64,000 nt of DNA from Desulforhabdus sp. TSK. Lineage in GTDB: Bacteria > Desulfobacterota > Syntrophobacteria > Syntrophobacterales > Syntrophobacteraceae. Below, piece after piece: positions 46,348 to 54,493 of the stretch (the first letter of the stretch is position 1; each line of letters starts with the position of its first letter). A program made the position numbers and the translations under genes. The notes beneath the pieces were generated by a model. It saw only the letters and a list, made by a program, of their open reading frames with translations. It did no database searches and was not told the DNA's origin. The stretch covers positions 1 through 64,000 of the forward strand of contig NZ_BQXM01000017.1 of the NCBI RefSeq assembly GCF_022836495.1. The letters run 5' to 3'.

Positions 46348-47091
46348 TCAGCCCATGAACATGCCCCCGTTGACATGAATCACCTGGCCCGTGATGTAAC
46401 CTGCGGCGTCGGAAGCGAGAAAATCCACTGCAGCGGCGACCTCTTCGGGCGCTCCGACGCGACCCGCCGGGATTTGAGTGAGGAGAAGCTCGCGTGCTTT
46501 TTCGGGCAGGCTGAGGGTCATGTCGGTTTCGATGTATCCCGGTGCCACGGCGTTGACGGTAATGTTCCTGGAAACGAGCTCACGGGCCAGGGATCGTGTC
46601 AGGCCGAGGATGCCGGCCTTGGCGGCGGAGTAGTTGCACTGTCCCGCGTTTCCCATGACTCCCACCACGGAAGTCACATTGATGATTCTGCCATAGCGCT
46701 GCCGCATCATGGTCTTGACCACGGCTTGCGAGCAGAGGAACGCCCCTTTGAGATTGGTATTGAGCACGACATCCCATTCATCGGGCTTCATGAGGGCCAA
46801 CAGATTGTCGCGGGTGATTCCCGCATTGTTGACCAGGATGTCGACGCGTCCGTAGGCTTTGATGATTTCCTTGAAAGCTTCCTTCACACCCTCGGCATCG
46901 GCGATATCGAAGGGATGCAGATGGGGGACACCCCCCCTGGATGCCACTGCGGCCGCAGTCTCTTTCGCTGCCTGGGGGCTGGAATGGTAGTTCACGATGA
47001 TATCCCGACCGGGAGCTGCCAGCGCCACAGCAATGGCACGCCCAATTCCCCGGCTGGCTCCCGTGACGACAGCCACGCGTTTTTCGCTCAT
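46348..47091 (-). CDS. fabG: 3-oxoacyl-ACP reductase
   Basis: A 247-residue short-chain dehydrogenase that reduces 3-ketoacyl-ACP with NADPH. It has the cofactor loop TGASRGIGRAIA (residues about 10-21), NNAGITRDN, the catalytic Ser region VTSVVGVMGNAGQ, and YSAAKAG. It ends with GQVIHVNGGMFMG, as FabG does. AGGAGCAAG precedes the ATG. It begins its own transcription unit after the terminator at 47174-47203. Confidence 0.93.
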   Translation of the reverse strand: MSEKRVAVVTGASRGIGRAIAVALAAPGRDIIVNYHSSPQAAKETAAAVASRGGVPHLHPFDIADAEGVKEAFKEIIKAYGRVDILVNNAGITRDNLLALMKPDEWDVVLNTNLKGAFLCSQAVVKTMMRQRYGRIINVTSVVGVMGNAGQCNYSAAKAGILGLTRSLARELVSRNITVNAVAPGYIETDMTLSLPEKARELLLTQIPAGRVGAPEEVAAAVDFLASDAAGYITGQVIHVNGGMFMG

Positions 47092-47173
47092 GACTTGCTC
47101 CTGTTCCTCGACTCAAGGGGGTGTCGCACGCAGGGGATCGTTGCAGCGACCGACTTGTGCCTCCGGGTTCCTC

Positions 47174-47203
47174 AAAAAATGCCGCCCCCGTCGGAGCGGG
47201 GGC
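47174..47203 (-). terminator. Rho-independent terminator after etfA
   Basis: On the minus strand a GCCCCCG/CGGGGGC stem with a six-base loop (47184-47203) is followed by GGCA and six T (47174-47179). It ends the acyl-CoA dehydrogenase-etfBA unit upstream of fabG. A second perfect 8-bp hairpin lies at 47240-47260 between it and the etfA stop. Confidence 0.7.
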
Positions 47204-47286
47204 ATGGGGGGCACGGCGGCACGGGAAAAAGCGATTCGTCCTTGCATTGCGGATGCAAGGCAGAGTTTTGCGCAGCGGGCAGCTCG

Positions 47287-48486
47287 TCAGGAGCTTTCGC
47301 CGCGCTCCTGCTTGATCTTGCGTATGAAAGCCGGCATGAATTCAAACAGATCGGCCACGACGCCGTAGGTTGCCACATCGAAAATGGGAGCCTGCGGGTC
47401 CTTGTTGACCGCCACGATGACTTTCGATCCCTGCATCCCCACGACATGCTGGATGGCCCCCGCGATGCCGACGGCCATATAGAGGGTCGGGGCCACGGTG
47501 CGCCCTGTCTGACCCACCTGGTGCGAAGGCGCGATCCAGCCTTCTTCCACCGCCCCGCGGGAAGCTCCCACCGCGCCCTTGATGAGCTGGGCCAGTTCTT
47601 CGATGATGGAGAAGTTTTCGGACTTGCGCAGACCTCGGCCGCCGGAAACGATGATGTCCGCTTCCGTCAGCTTTGCCGTCTGGTCCTGTTCGGGAATGAC
47701 TTGGAGGACCTCGACGCGGCTCTTGAAGCACTCCTCGGGCAGAGCCATCCTTTCCACTCTGCCCTGGTGGTCCTTCATCTTCTCCGGTCTCATGACTTTG
47801 GGGCGCACGGTGGCCATCTGAGGGCGACGGTTGGGGCACACGATGGTGGCCATGATGTTTCCACCGAAAGCCGGACGCGTCTGGAGCATGAGGCCCTCCT
47901 CGCTGATGTCGAGCTCCGTGCAGTCGGCGGTGAGTCCCGTTTTCACGAGGGCAGCCACTCGGGGGATGAAGGACCTCCCCATGGAAGTGGCGCCAGCCAG
48001 AAGAATTTCCGGCTTCTTCTGCCGGATGAGCTCCACGACGGCCTTGGAATAGGCTTCATCCCTGAAATGGGCCAGTTCGGGGTGATCCACCACGTAGACG
48101 ACATCTGCTCCGTAGGAGACGAGCTCTTCCTGGATGGACTGGTCGAGCCGATGCCCCAGGAGAACGGCGGACAGCTTCACGCCGCGCTTGTCGGCGAGCT
48201 TACGACCGGCACTCAGCAGTTCGTAGCTGACCTGGTGGATGGTGCCCTCCCGCCATTCGGCGAAAACCCAGACACCCTTGTAGGAGGCCAGATCTTCCGC
48301 CGGTCCCGTTCCGACTTCCGGGAGGGAGAGGGCCCCGAACTCACAGGTATCCACGCACATGCCACAAAGGGTGCATTCATCGGAAATTTCGATGAAGGTT
48401 TCCTTGAGGGAGATGGCACCGAAGGGGCAGACGTCCGTACAAACCCCGCACACCGTGCATTTCTGACGATCGACAATGGCTTTCAT
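47287..48486 (-). CDS. etfA: electron transfer flavoprotein alpha subunit with N-terminal ferredoxin domain
   Basis: A 399-residue EtfA with a two-cluster ferredoxin domain at residues 1-65 ([16 protein letters not shown] and [16 protein letters not shown]). The EtfA domain follows, with the FAD-binding [20 protein letters not shown] and [17 protein letters not shown] near the C terminus. Fusion to a ferredoxin is common in anaerobes and suggests transfer of electrons from the acyl-CoA dehydrogenase to, or from, an iron-sulfur partner. The ATG at 48486 overlaps the etfB stop by four bases (ATGA). Confidence 0.93.
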   Translation of the reverse strand: MKAIVDRQKCTVCGVCTDVCPFGAISLKETFIEISDECTLCGMCVDTCEFGALSLPEVGTGPAEDLASYKGVWVFAEWREGTIHQVSYELLSAGRKLADKRGVKLSAVLLGHRLDQSIQEELVSYGADVVYVVDHPELAHFRDEAYSKAVVELIRQKKPEILLAGATSMGRSFIPRVAALVKTGLTADCTELDISEEGLMLQTRPAFGGNIMATIVCPNRRPQMATVRPKVMRPEKMKDHQGRVERMALPEECFKSRVEVLQVIPEQDQTAKLTEADIIVSGGRGLRKSENFSIIEELAQLIKGAVGASRGAVEEGWIAPSHQVGQTGRTVAPTLYMAVGIAGAIQHVVGMQGSKVIVAVNKDPQAPIFDVATYGVVADLFEFMPAFIRKIKQERGESS

Positions 48487-49274
48487 AGACCTGGCACCTT
48501 GGATTCTTTGAGATGACGGAAGAGTTGTTCCACCTGTTCCTCGATGGGGCCCTGGATCAAAACGCGGTCCGTCCGTCGGGGTGGGCTGAACACCCGGACG
48601 ACCTGGGTGAAGGAGCCACTGAGGCCGACATTTTCGGGGGCCAATCCCAGGTCGGCGACTCCCCATACCGGGATGGTCGCCTTCTTGGCGCGCATTTTAT
48701 GCCTGAGGGACGGCAGCCGGGGCTCTCCCACTTCCTTGATCACCGTCAGAAGGCAAGGGGTGGGCAATTTCCAGATTTCGACGCCTTCGTCCGTTTGACG
48801 GGAAATTTTTAATGCGCTGCCGTCGAGCACTTCGATCTTCTTGACAAAGGTCGCATAAGGCATGTCGAGAAACGTTGCCATTTCAGGGCCCACTTGAGCC
48901 GTATCTCCATCGACTGCCTGCTTGCCGCAGAGGACAACGTCTACGTCCCCCATTTTCCGAACCGCGGCTGCAAGGGTGGTGGAGGTGGCCCAGGTGTCGG
49001 ATCCCGCGAACGCCCGGTCGCTCAACAGCACGGCATCGTCCACACCGCGGGAGAGGGCATCCCGGAGGGCCTCGTCCGCCTGGGGGGGGCCCATGGTCAA
49101 AACCGTGATGGTGGCCTGGGTTTCGTCCTTGATCTTCAGGGCCGCTTCCACGGCAAAAAGGTCAAACGGATTGATGATGCTTTCAACGCCCTGACGGACC
49201 AGGGTATGGGTGTCAGGGTCTATCCGCACGTTCTTCGTATCTGGAACCTGCTTGATGCATACAGCAATATGCAT
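48483..49274 (-). CDS. etfB: electron transfer flavoprotein beta subunit
   Basis: A 263-residue EtfB. It begins with IAVCIKQVPDTKNVRIDPDT and contains the AMP/FAD-binding region VVLCGKQAVDGDTAQVGPE (near 115-135), the version usual in anaerobe Etf pairs. It forms a heterodimer with EtfA and accepts electrons from the acyl-CoA dehydrogenase encoded 12 bases upstream. AAAAGGAAAG precedes the ATG. Whether this pair bifurcates electrons cannot be decided by eye. Confidence 0.93.
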   Translation of the reverse strand: MHIAVCIKQVPDTKNVRIDPDTHTLVRQGVESIINPFDLFAVEAALKIKDETQATITVLTMGPPQADEALRDALSRGVDDAVLLSDRAFAGSDTWATSTTLAAAVRKMGDVDVVLCGKQAVDGDTAQVGPEMATFLDMPYATFVKKIEVLDGSALKISRQTDEGVEIWKLPTPCLLTVIKEVGEPRLPSLRHKMRAKKATIPVWGVADLGLAPENVGLSGSFTQVVRVFSPPRRTDRVLIQGPIEEQVEQLFRHLKESKVPGL

Positions 49275-49286
49275 GGATCTTTCCTT

Positions 49287-50459
49287 TTAAAAGAAAGTTT
49301 CTTTCAATCGGCTGTATTCCTTATTCAATTCCTGGCCAATGATATTGCGCTGGATCTCATTGGTTCCTTCATAGATCTGCAGGATCTTGGCGTCCCGCAT
49401 CATTTTTTCCACGGGATAATCCTGCATGTACCCGTAGCCGCCGAGGACCTGCACCGCTTCGGTGGCAACCTCCATGGCCGTGTCCCCTGCGAAAACCTTG
49501 CACATGGCCGCAACTTTGCTTGCATCGGGAGCGTCATTGGCATCCATGTGGCGGGCGATGCAATAAATCAGAGCGCGGGAGGCTTCCGTCTTGGTGGCCA
49601 TGTTGGCCAGCTTGTGCTGGATGGCCTGAAAGGAGATGATGGGCTTTCCGAACTGAACTCGCTTGCGAGCGTACTCCACGGAAATGTCCAGAGCGCCCTG
49701 AGCCAGGCCCACCCCGAGTGCCCCAATGCCGGGCCGGGACTTATCGAAGGTTTTCATGGCGACGATGAACCCCATGCCTTCTTTGGCGATGAGGCGGTCT
49801 TTGCGGACGCGGCAATCCTGGAACACCAGTTCACGAGTTGCCGAAGCCCGGATGCCGAGCTTCTTTTCCTTTTTGCCAAAGGAAAAGCCGGGGTCTCCTT
49901 TTTCAACAATAAAAAAGCTCGCGCCTCGAGGCCCTTTGGAGCGGTCCGTGATGGCCAGAACGGAATAGATTTCGGCCTCGCCGCCATTGGTGATCCACTG
50001 CTTGGTTCCGTTCAGGATGTAGTAATCGCCGTCGCGGACCGCCGTCGTCTGGATGCCCGAAACATCGCTGCCGGCTCCGGATTCCGTGACGCCGAAGGCT
50101 GCCAGGCGTTTTCCACTGGCGATATCGGGAAGATAGGCCTGCTTCTGGGCTTCATTGGCAAACAGCAGGATGGGATAGGCCCCCAGTCCGCTGGCGGCAA
50201 AAGTGGTGGCAATACCGATACAGCCCTGCGCCAGTTGTTCAATCGCCAGACAATTCTCCAGGATGCCGCCACCCATTCCGCCATAGGCTTCGGGGATGTA
50301 AAGTCCAAACAGATCCGACTGGGCCAGGACCTTCATGATTTCCCAGGGAAATGCTTCGCTTTCATCCAGTTCGGCGCGTACGGGTCGAATTTTCTCTTTG
50401 GTGATCTGCGCAGCCAGTTCTTGGATCATCTGCTGTTCTTCGGTTAGAAAATAATCCAC
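49287..50459 (-). CDS. acyl-CoA dehydrogenase
   Basis: A 390-residue flavoenzyme that oxidises an acyl-CoA to the 2-enoyl-CoA. Short-chain type features are FGVTESGAGSDVSGIQTTA, YILNGTKQWITNGG, and the catalytic Glu in LQIYEGTNEIQR near the C terminus. The GTG start at 50459 follows AAGGAG. It heads an operon with etfB and etfA. Butyryl-CoA-like or branched/aromatic-derived acyl-CoAs are possible substrates. It occupies the site between rpmF and fabG where plsX and fabH usually lie. Confidence 0.93.
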   Translation of the reverse strand: MDYFLTEEQQMIQELAAQITKEKIRPVRAELDESEAFPWEIMKVLAQSDLFGLYIPEAYGGMGGGILENCLAIEQLAQGCIGIATTFAASGLGAYPILLFANEAQKQAYLPDIASGKRLAAFGVTESGAGSDVSGIQTTAVRDGDYYILNGTKQWITNGGEAEIYSVLAITDRSKGPRGASFFIVEKGDPGFSFGKKEKKLGIRASATRELVFQDCRVRKDRLIAKEGMGFIVAMKTFDKSRPGIGALGVGLAQGALDISVEYARKRVQFGKPIISFQAIQHKLANMATKTEASRALIYCIARHMDANDAPDASKVAAMCKVFAGDTAMEVATEAVQVLGGYGYMQDYPVEKMMRDAKILQIYEGTNEIQRNIIGQELNKEYSRLKETFF

Positions 50460-51020
50460 TTTAGGTTTCTCCTTGTTCCAACGCTTGCCCGTGCATTCTT
50501 TATGTGCAATTTTCTTGACGCGTCTGTATGAATTTTAGAGCGATATTGATGCGCTCATGGTGCTTTATATATTGAAGTGTCCGTTGCATGCCGACGGGGA
50601 GACAATAAACCGCAATGGCAGCCTGCGGAAGCTTTGGTCACGCATCCTGTCGTGCATCGCCCTGCCGTGTCATTGCTGAAAGGTGGAGATCCCACGTCGT
50701 TTTCAATTGCGTTCCCATGGTGTGTTTGGATAGTTTGAATGTTTCCCCGAGGTAACCTGTGGGAGTTTCAGAAAGGTCTTTGTGGGTACGCACCATCGTC
50801 GGCAAAACACCTCCGGCACTGGATCCTTCGCTATGACAAAAATCTTGCGCCCATTTCCATTCGCAATCGCATAGAGCCGGGCCGCCCCGGCTCAGCTCCC
50901 TCATTCAAAACCCCGGTCCACGGCGTATCCGGAAGGTCCACGGCAGATGCGGCGACATCCTCCCTGACACAAGTGCGGAGGAGCGCCGCATCCTTTTTCC
51001 AGGATCTGAGCAAGCTCTCG
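50460..51020. other. intergenic region between rpmF and acyl-CoA dehydrogenase
   Basis: About 560 bases without a convincing gene. No remnant of plsX or fabH is recognisable. A perfect 8-bp hairpin GAGCCGGG/CCCGGCTC (50874-50893) lies in the middle and could end the yceD-rpmF transcript, although it has no U-tract. Part should hold the acyl-CoA dehydrogenase promoter. Confidence 0.5.
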
Positions 51021-51203
51021 CTATTCTTCTTCGAATTCGAGAACGAGGCGATCGTGATAATAGCCGCAGCCGGGGCAAACGCGGTGGGGCAAACGCAGCT
51101 CATTGCACTGAGGGCAGTGGGACAGAGAAGGAACGGACAGTGCTCTATGAGCATTTCGCTTGTCGCGCCTGGCTTTGGATGTTTTTCGCTTGGGAACCCC
51201 CAT
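51021..51203 (-). CDS. rpmF: 50S ribosomal protein L32
   Basis: A 60-residue L32. It begins MGVPKRKTSKARRDKRNAHRAL and has the zinc ribbon CPQCNELRLPHRVCPGCGYY (Cys-x2-Cys ... Cys-x2-Cys). The short acidic C-terminal EFEEE is normal. It lies 141 bases downstream of yceD. The usual next gene plsX is absent. Confidence 0.95.
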   Translation of the reverse strand: MGVPKRKTSKARRDKRNAHRALSVPSLSHCPQCNELRLPHRVCPGCGYYHDRLVLEFEEE

Positions 51204-51344
51204 CTTTCATTCTCCTTGACTTGTCGTTTTTAAAGACTTTCTTGATAGTGCATTCCAATCATCTGAATCCCGCCGAAGGAGGGAAACCGATTGTTCAGCC
51301 GAGCTCCATGCCGGTCGTGCCGCTCCCTCCGCACTCGAAAAACC

Positions 51345-51887
51345 TCACTGGGGCAGCCGCTCTTTGAGCTCAGCCAGCCTGGCGAAGGGGTTGCCTTTGG
51401 CATCCGCGTTGCACCGGCACAATTCTTCGTTGAGGTTGGCTCCACAACCGGGGCAGATGCCTTTGCAGCTTTCCGAGCACAGGACCTTGAAGGGTAGAGC
51501 GAGGAAAATCTGTTCTGCGATGAGGTCGTCGATTTGGATGACCTCGCCGTCAAAGAACTCAAAATCCAGCTCTTCGGCCTCCAGTTCCAATTCTTCGTCC
51601 CCGGGTGCCTCCGCCTCGTTGAAGAGACTGATGTCCACGGGTTCTTCCAGGGTCCAGAGGCACGGAGCCAGGCAACGGTGGCAGTTGATCTGGAGAACCC
51701 CCTGAAGCATGCCCTGGATACGAATGTGGTCGGCCAGCTTGTTGATTTCCAGATCCACATTCAATGGACGGGGCAGCGAGAGCTCGAAAGGATCATCCGG
51801 GGGGAGGAACCGGCTCAATTCGCCCTGATTCCAGTGCAAATGGAGAACCCGGCCTGATTCCGGAATTTCGTCGACCCGTATCCGCAT
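51345..51887 (-). CDS. yceD: YceD/DUF177 family protein
   Basis: A 180-residue DUF177 protein, conserved next to rpmF and linked to 23S rRNA metabolism. It has an acidic middle (EAEAPGDEELELEAEELDFE) and the Cys-rich ending CSESCKGICPGCGANLN, then CRC, typical of the family. The ATG at 51887 has AGAGGAAAG; the frame is open to 51956. It is co-oriented with rpmF. Confidence 0.88.
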   Translation of the reverse strand: MRIRVDEIPESGRVLHLHWNQGELSRFLPPDDPFELSLPRPLNVDLEINKLADHIRIQGMLQGVLQINCHRCLAPCLWTLEEPVDISLFNEAEAPGDEELELEAEELDFEFFDGEVIQIDDLIAEQIFLALPFKVLCSESCKGICPGCGANLNEELCRCNADAKGNPFARLAELKERLPQ

Positions 51888-51996
51888 AACTTTCCTCTGT
51901 TTCTTTGGCGTAAATTTGTAAATTGCTAAGTATAAAGATCTCGAATAGGCTGTCAAGGGATTTTAAATAAACAGACGGAAGTGAAGGGGCATGGTG

Positions 51997-52500
51997 TCAG
52001 ATTTTCCTCGCCAGGTCCCGGATGAGCTCGTCGGCTACCTGGGAGAAGATCTTTTTATAAGCCGACAAGGTCATTCCCTCGTTGATAATGGAAATGCTCT
52101 TTCGGGTTTCGGCCGTTGCCACGATGCGGCTTCCCTCCTTTATAGTGCACTTGACGGCCAGGACGGTTTTGCCCCACATGGGAAGCGTGTAGCGCAGGAG
52201 GATATTTCCCTTCTGGTACTCCGTAATGTGTGCTTCCAGGTGCAGCGCAGGGGTGGCCGTATTGCCCATCCACAGCATGCCCTGCTTTTTTAAGGATTCA
52301 TTGAGGGCGGTCCACAGCATGCCGATGGCATCTACATCGAAGATTTCCTTCGTGTCGTTGGATACGTCCACGACGCGGACCTGGACGGTTTTGGGAACAA
52401 CCGTGCCCATCTCGTCCTCAGTCTGTGTCCGCGTGGCGCCGCACCCATGAAGGGTGAAAATCAACAGGCACACTGCAACCAGGCTATTCCAGTTTTTCAT
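51997..52500 (-). CDS. putative lipoprotein
   Basis: A 167-residue exported protein with lipobox LHGC at residue 20. The mature part is alpha/beta (VQVRVVDVSNDTKEIFDVD, ALHLEAHITEYQKGN, YKKIFSQVADELIRDLAR). This pattern resembles small lipoproteins of the DUF4410/CsgG-like type that assemble at the outer membrane, but assignment is weak. It is monocistronic, 110 bases upstream of yceD on the same strand. Confidence 0.65.
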   Translation of the reverse strand: MKNWNSLVAVCLLIFTLHGCGATRTQTEDEMGTVVPKTVQVRVVDVSNDTKEIFDVDAIGMLWTALNESLKKQGMLWMGNTATPALHLEAHITEYQKGNILLRYTLPMWGKTVLAVKCTIKEGSRIVATAETRKSISIINEGMTLSAYKKIFSQVADELIRDLARKI

Positions 52501-52904
52501 GGGTCGCTTTCCTCTCTGTGGGACAGAGCATGTCCATCCTGTTCCGAAAAAGCGCTTTTGATCGCGTCGGGGTTGAAGAGGTGATCCCCACTGGCAGAGG
52601 CGCTTTTCCCCTCACGCGCGGTTGCGATATACTGCCAGAGGTGCGGCCATTGAGCAAGATTTCTATGGGGGCATGCCTAGAAAATTATCTTTCGTTGAAT
52701 CCCCGTGCCTCATTGCCCAAAGGGCAATGGGTTGACTGTGCTCCTTGAGTTTGGGGGGTGAGTGTGTTAAGGGTGTATTCTCTCAAGCGAGGGGGCAAGC
52801 TTTTCAAGGCCGCTCATCTTGTGGCGAATGACTCATATTGCGTACCCGTGGCCTTCGCTCCCTGAGGGGACCAAAGTGCCGGGAAAAGAAGGAGCACATG
52901 GTTC
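52501..52904. other. intergenic region upstream of gltX
   Basis: About 400 bases between the lipoprotein (minus) and gltX (plus). A perfect 8-bp hairpin CATTGCCC/GGGCAATG with an AAA loop lies at 52711-52729. A 76-codon frame (52518-52748) has no support. No tRNA or riboswitch was recognised. Confidence 0.45.
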
Positions 52905-54308
52905 ATGGAAACGGTCATTACACGATTTCCCCCCAGCCCTACGGGCTCTCTCCATATCGGCGGCGCCAGGACGGCGCTCTTCAACTGGCTTTTCGCACGC
53001 CACCATGGCGGCAAGTTCGTGCTGCGCATTGAAGACACGGATGTGGCACGCTCCACGGAAGAATCCACCAGAGGGATTTTCGATGGGATGGAATGGCTGG
53101 GGCTGGAGTGGGACGAGGGGCCTTACTATCAGACGCAGCGGTTGGATATCTATAAAGAATATCTCCAAAAGCTCCTGGATATGGGACACGCTTACTACTG
53201 CGACTGTAGTCCCGACGAACTGGACGCACGCCGCAAGGAAGCCATGGCGGAAGGGCGCAAGCCCAAGTACGATGGGCGATGCAGGGATCGGGGTCTGGGA
53301 CCCGGCCCCAACCGGGTGATCCGTTTTCGCTGTCCTGACAGCGGGACGACGGTTTTGAACGATCTCATCAAAGGACCCATCTTCTTTGACAACGCCGAGC
53401 TCGATGACCTGGTTCTTCAGCGCAGCGACGGCATTCCCACCTACAATTTCGTCGTGGTCATCGATGACGTCACCATGAATATCACCCACGTGATTCGTGG
53501 AGACGATCATGTCAACAACACCCCCCGGCAGATCCTCATTTACCAGGCGCTGGGTGCTCCACTCCCCCAGTTCGGCCATGTCCCCATGATTTTGGGACAG
53601 GACAAGGCGAAGTTGTCCAAGCGCCATGGGGCCACGTCCGTCATGGCGTATAAGGCTATGGGATTTCTTCCCGAGGCCCTTGTCAATGGACTGGTTCGCC
53701 TGGGGTGGGCCCACGGGGACCAGGAGATCTTCAGCCGCGAAGAGCTCATCCAATATTTCAGCCTTGAAAATATTGGTAAATCCCCCAGTGTGTTCAACCT
53801 GGAAAAACTGCTGTGGCTCAATGCCCATTACATCAAGGAATCGGAGCCGCATACCCTCGTGCCGCTCTTGAAGCCTTTTCTGGAAAAGAGGGGATATCCC
53901 GCGAAACCGGATGGCTATGTCGGAGAAGCGGTTCGCACCCTGCAGACCCGGGTGCACACCCTGGAAGAGATGGCTGACGGCATGAAATTCTTCCTCGTTG
54001 ACGACGTGGAGTACGATCCTGCCGCCGCAAAAAAATTCCTGACTCCGACCATGCAGGAGGCTTTTGACAGGCTCATACCGGTTTTTGAATCCATGGAGGT
54101 TTTCAACGAGGAGAACCTGGAGAAGGCTTTCCATCAGATTGTCGTGACTGAAATGGGGCTCAAACTGGGTAAGGTCGCTCAGCCCGTGCGAGTGGCCTTG
54201 ACGGGGGGAACGGTGAGTCCCGGCCTCTTTGAAATCATCGGTGTTCTGGGAAAAGAGACGGTTCTGAAACGCCTGAAGCGCGCCCTGGAGCACATGAAAA
54301 GTCAGTAA
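52905..54308 (+). CDS. gltX: glutamyl-tRNA synthetase
   Basis: A 467-residue class I synthetase charging tRNA-Glu. The HIGH motif is [18 protein letters not shown] near the N terminus, and KMSKS appears as KLSKRHG (near 240). The zinc-loop region carries CDCSPDEL. Length is normal for a discriminating or non-discriminating GluRS; the window does not show which. GGAGCACATGGTTC precedes the ATG. Confidence 0.95.
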   Translation: METVITRFPPSPTGSLHIGGARTALFNWLFARHHGGKFVLRIEDTDVARSTEESTRGIFDGMEWLGLEWDEGPYYQTQRLDIYKEYLQKLLDMGHAYYCDCSPDELDARRKEAMAEGRKPKYDGRCRDRGLGPGPNRVIRFRCPDSGTTVLNDLIKGPIFFDNAELDDLVLQRSDGIPTYNFVVVIDDVTMNITHVIRGDDHVNNTPRQILIYQALGAPLPQFGHVPMILGQDKAKLSKRHGATSVMAYKAMGFLPEALVNGLVRLGWAHGDQEIFSREELIQYFSLENIGKSPSVFNLEKLLWLNAHYIKESEPHTLVPLLKPFLEKRGYPAKPDGYVGEAVRTLQTRVHTLEEMADGMKFFLVDDVEYDPAAAKKFLTPTMQEAFDRLIPVFESMEVFNEENLEKAFHQIVVTEMGLKLGKVAQPVRVALTGGTVSPGLFEIIGVLGKETVLKRLKRALEHMKSQ

Positions 54309-54365
54309 ACTGCAGTGACGAACAGTGGTCGGTGTGACCTGATGCTACCGTTGCTGACTTGACGT

Positions 54366-54435
54366 CACCCCGGTGGAAACCGGAGTCCAAGGCGTTTATG
54401 TTTTTATGGATTCCGGCTTTTGCCGGAATGACGAC
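54366..54435. repeat. REP-like intergenic repeat
   Basis: The stretch has a CACCCCGGTGGAAACCGGAG segment and then the hairpin ATTCCGGC-TTTT-GCCGGAAT (54410-54429) ending in GACG. This is the widely dispersed ATTCCGGCTTTTGCCGGAAT type of proteobacterial intergenic repeat. It lies between gltX and the downstream kinase. Confidence 0.6.
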
Positions 54436-54493
54436 AATGGGTCAATGCAGCAATATGGCGCTCGAACATCGGCCATTTTCCAGAGGTGCGGAC

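Noticed and set aside
50638-50904. plsX or fabH remnant between rpmF and the acyl-CoA dehydrogenase
   Set aside because: The open frames in this region show no motif of either family and no ribosome binding site.
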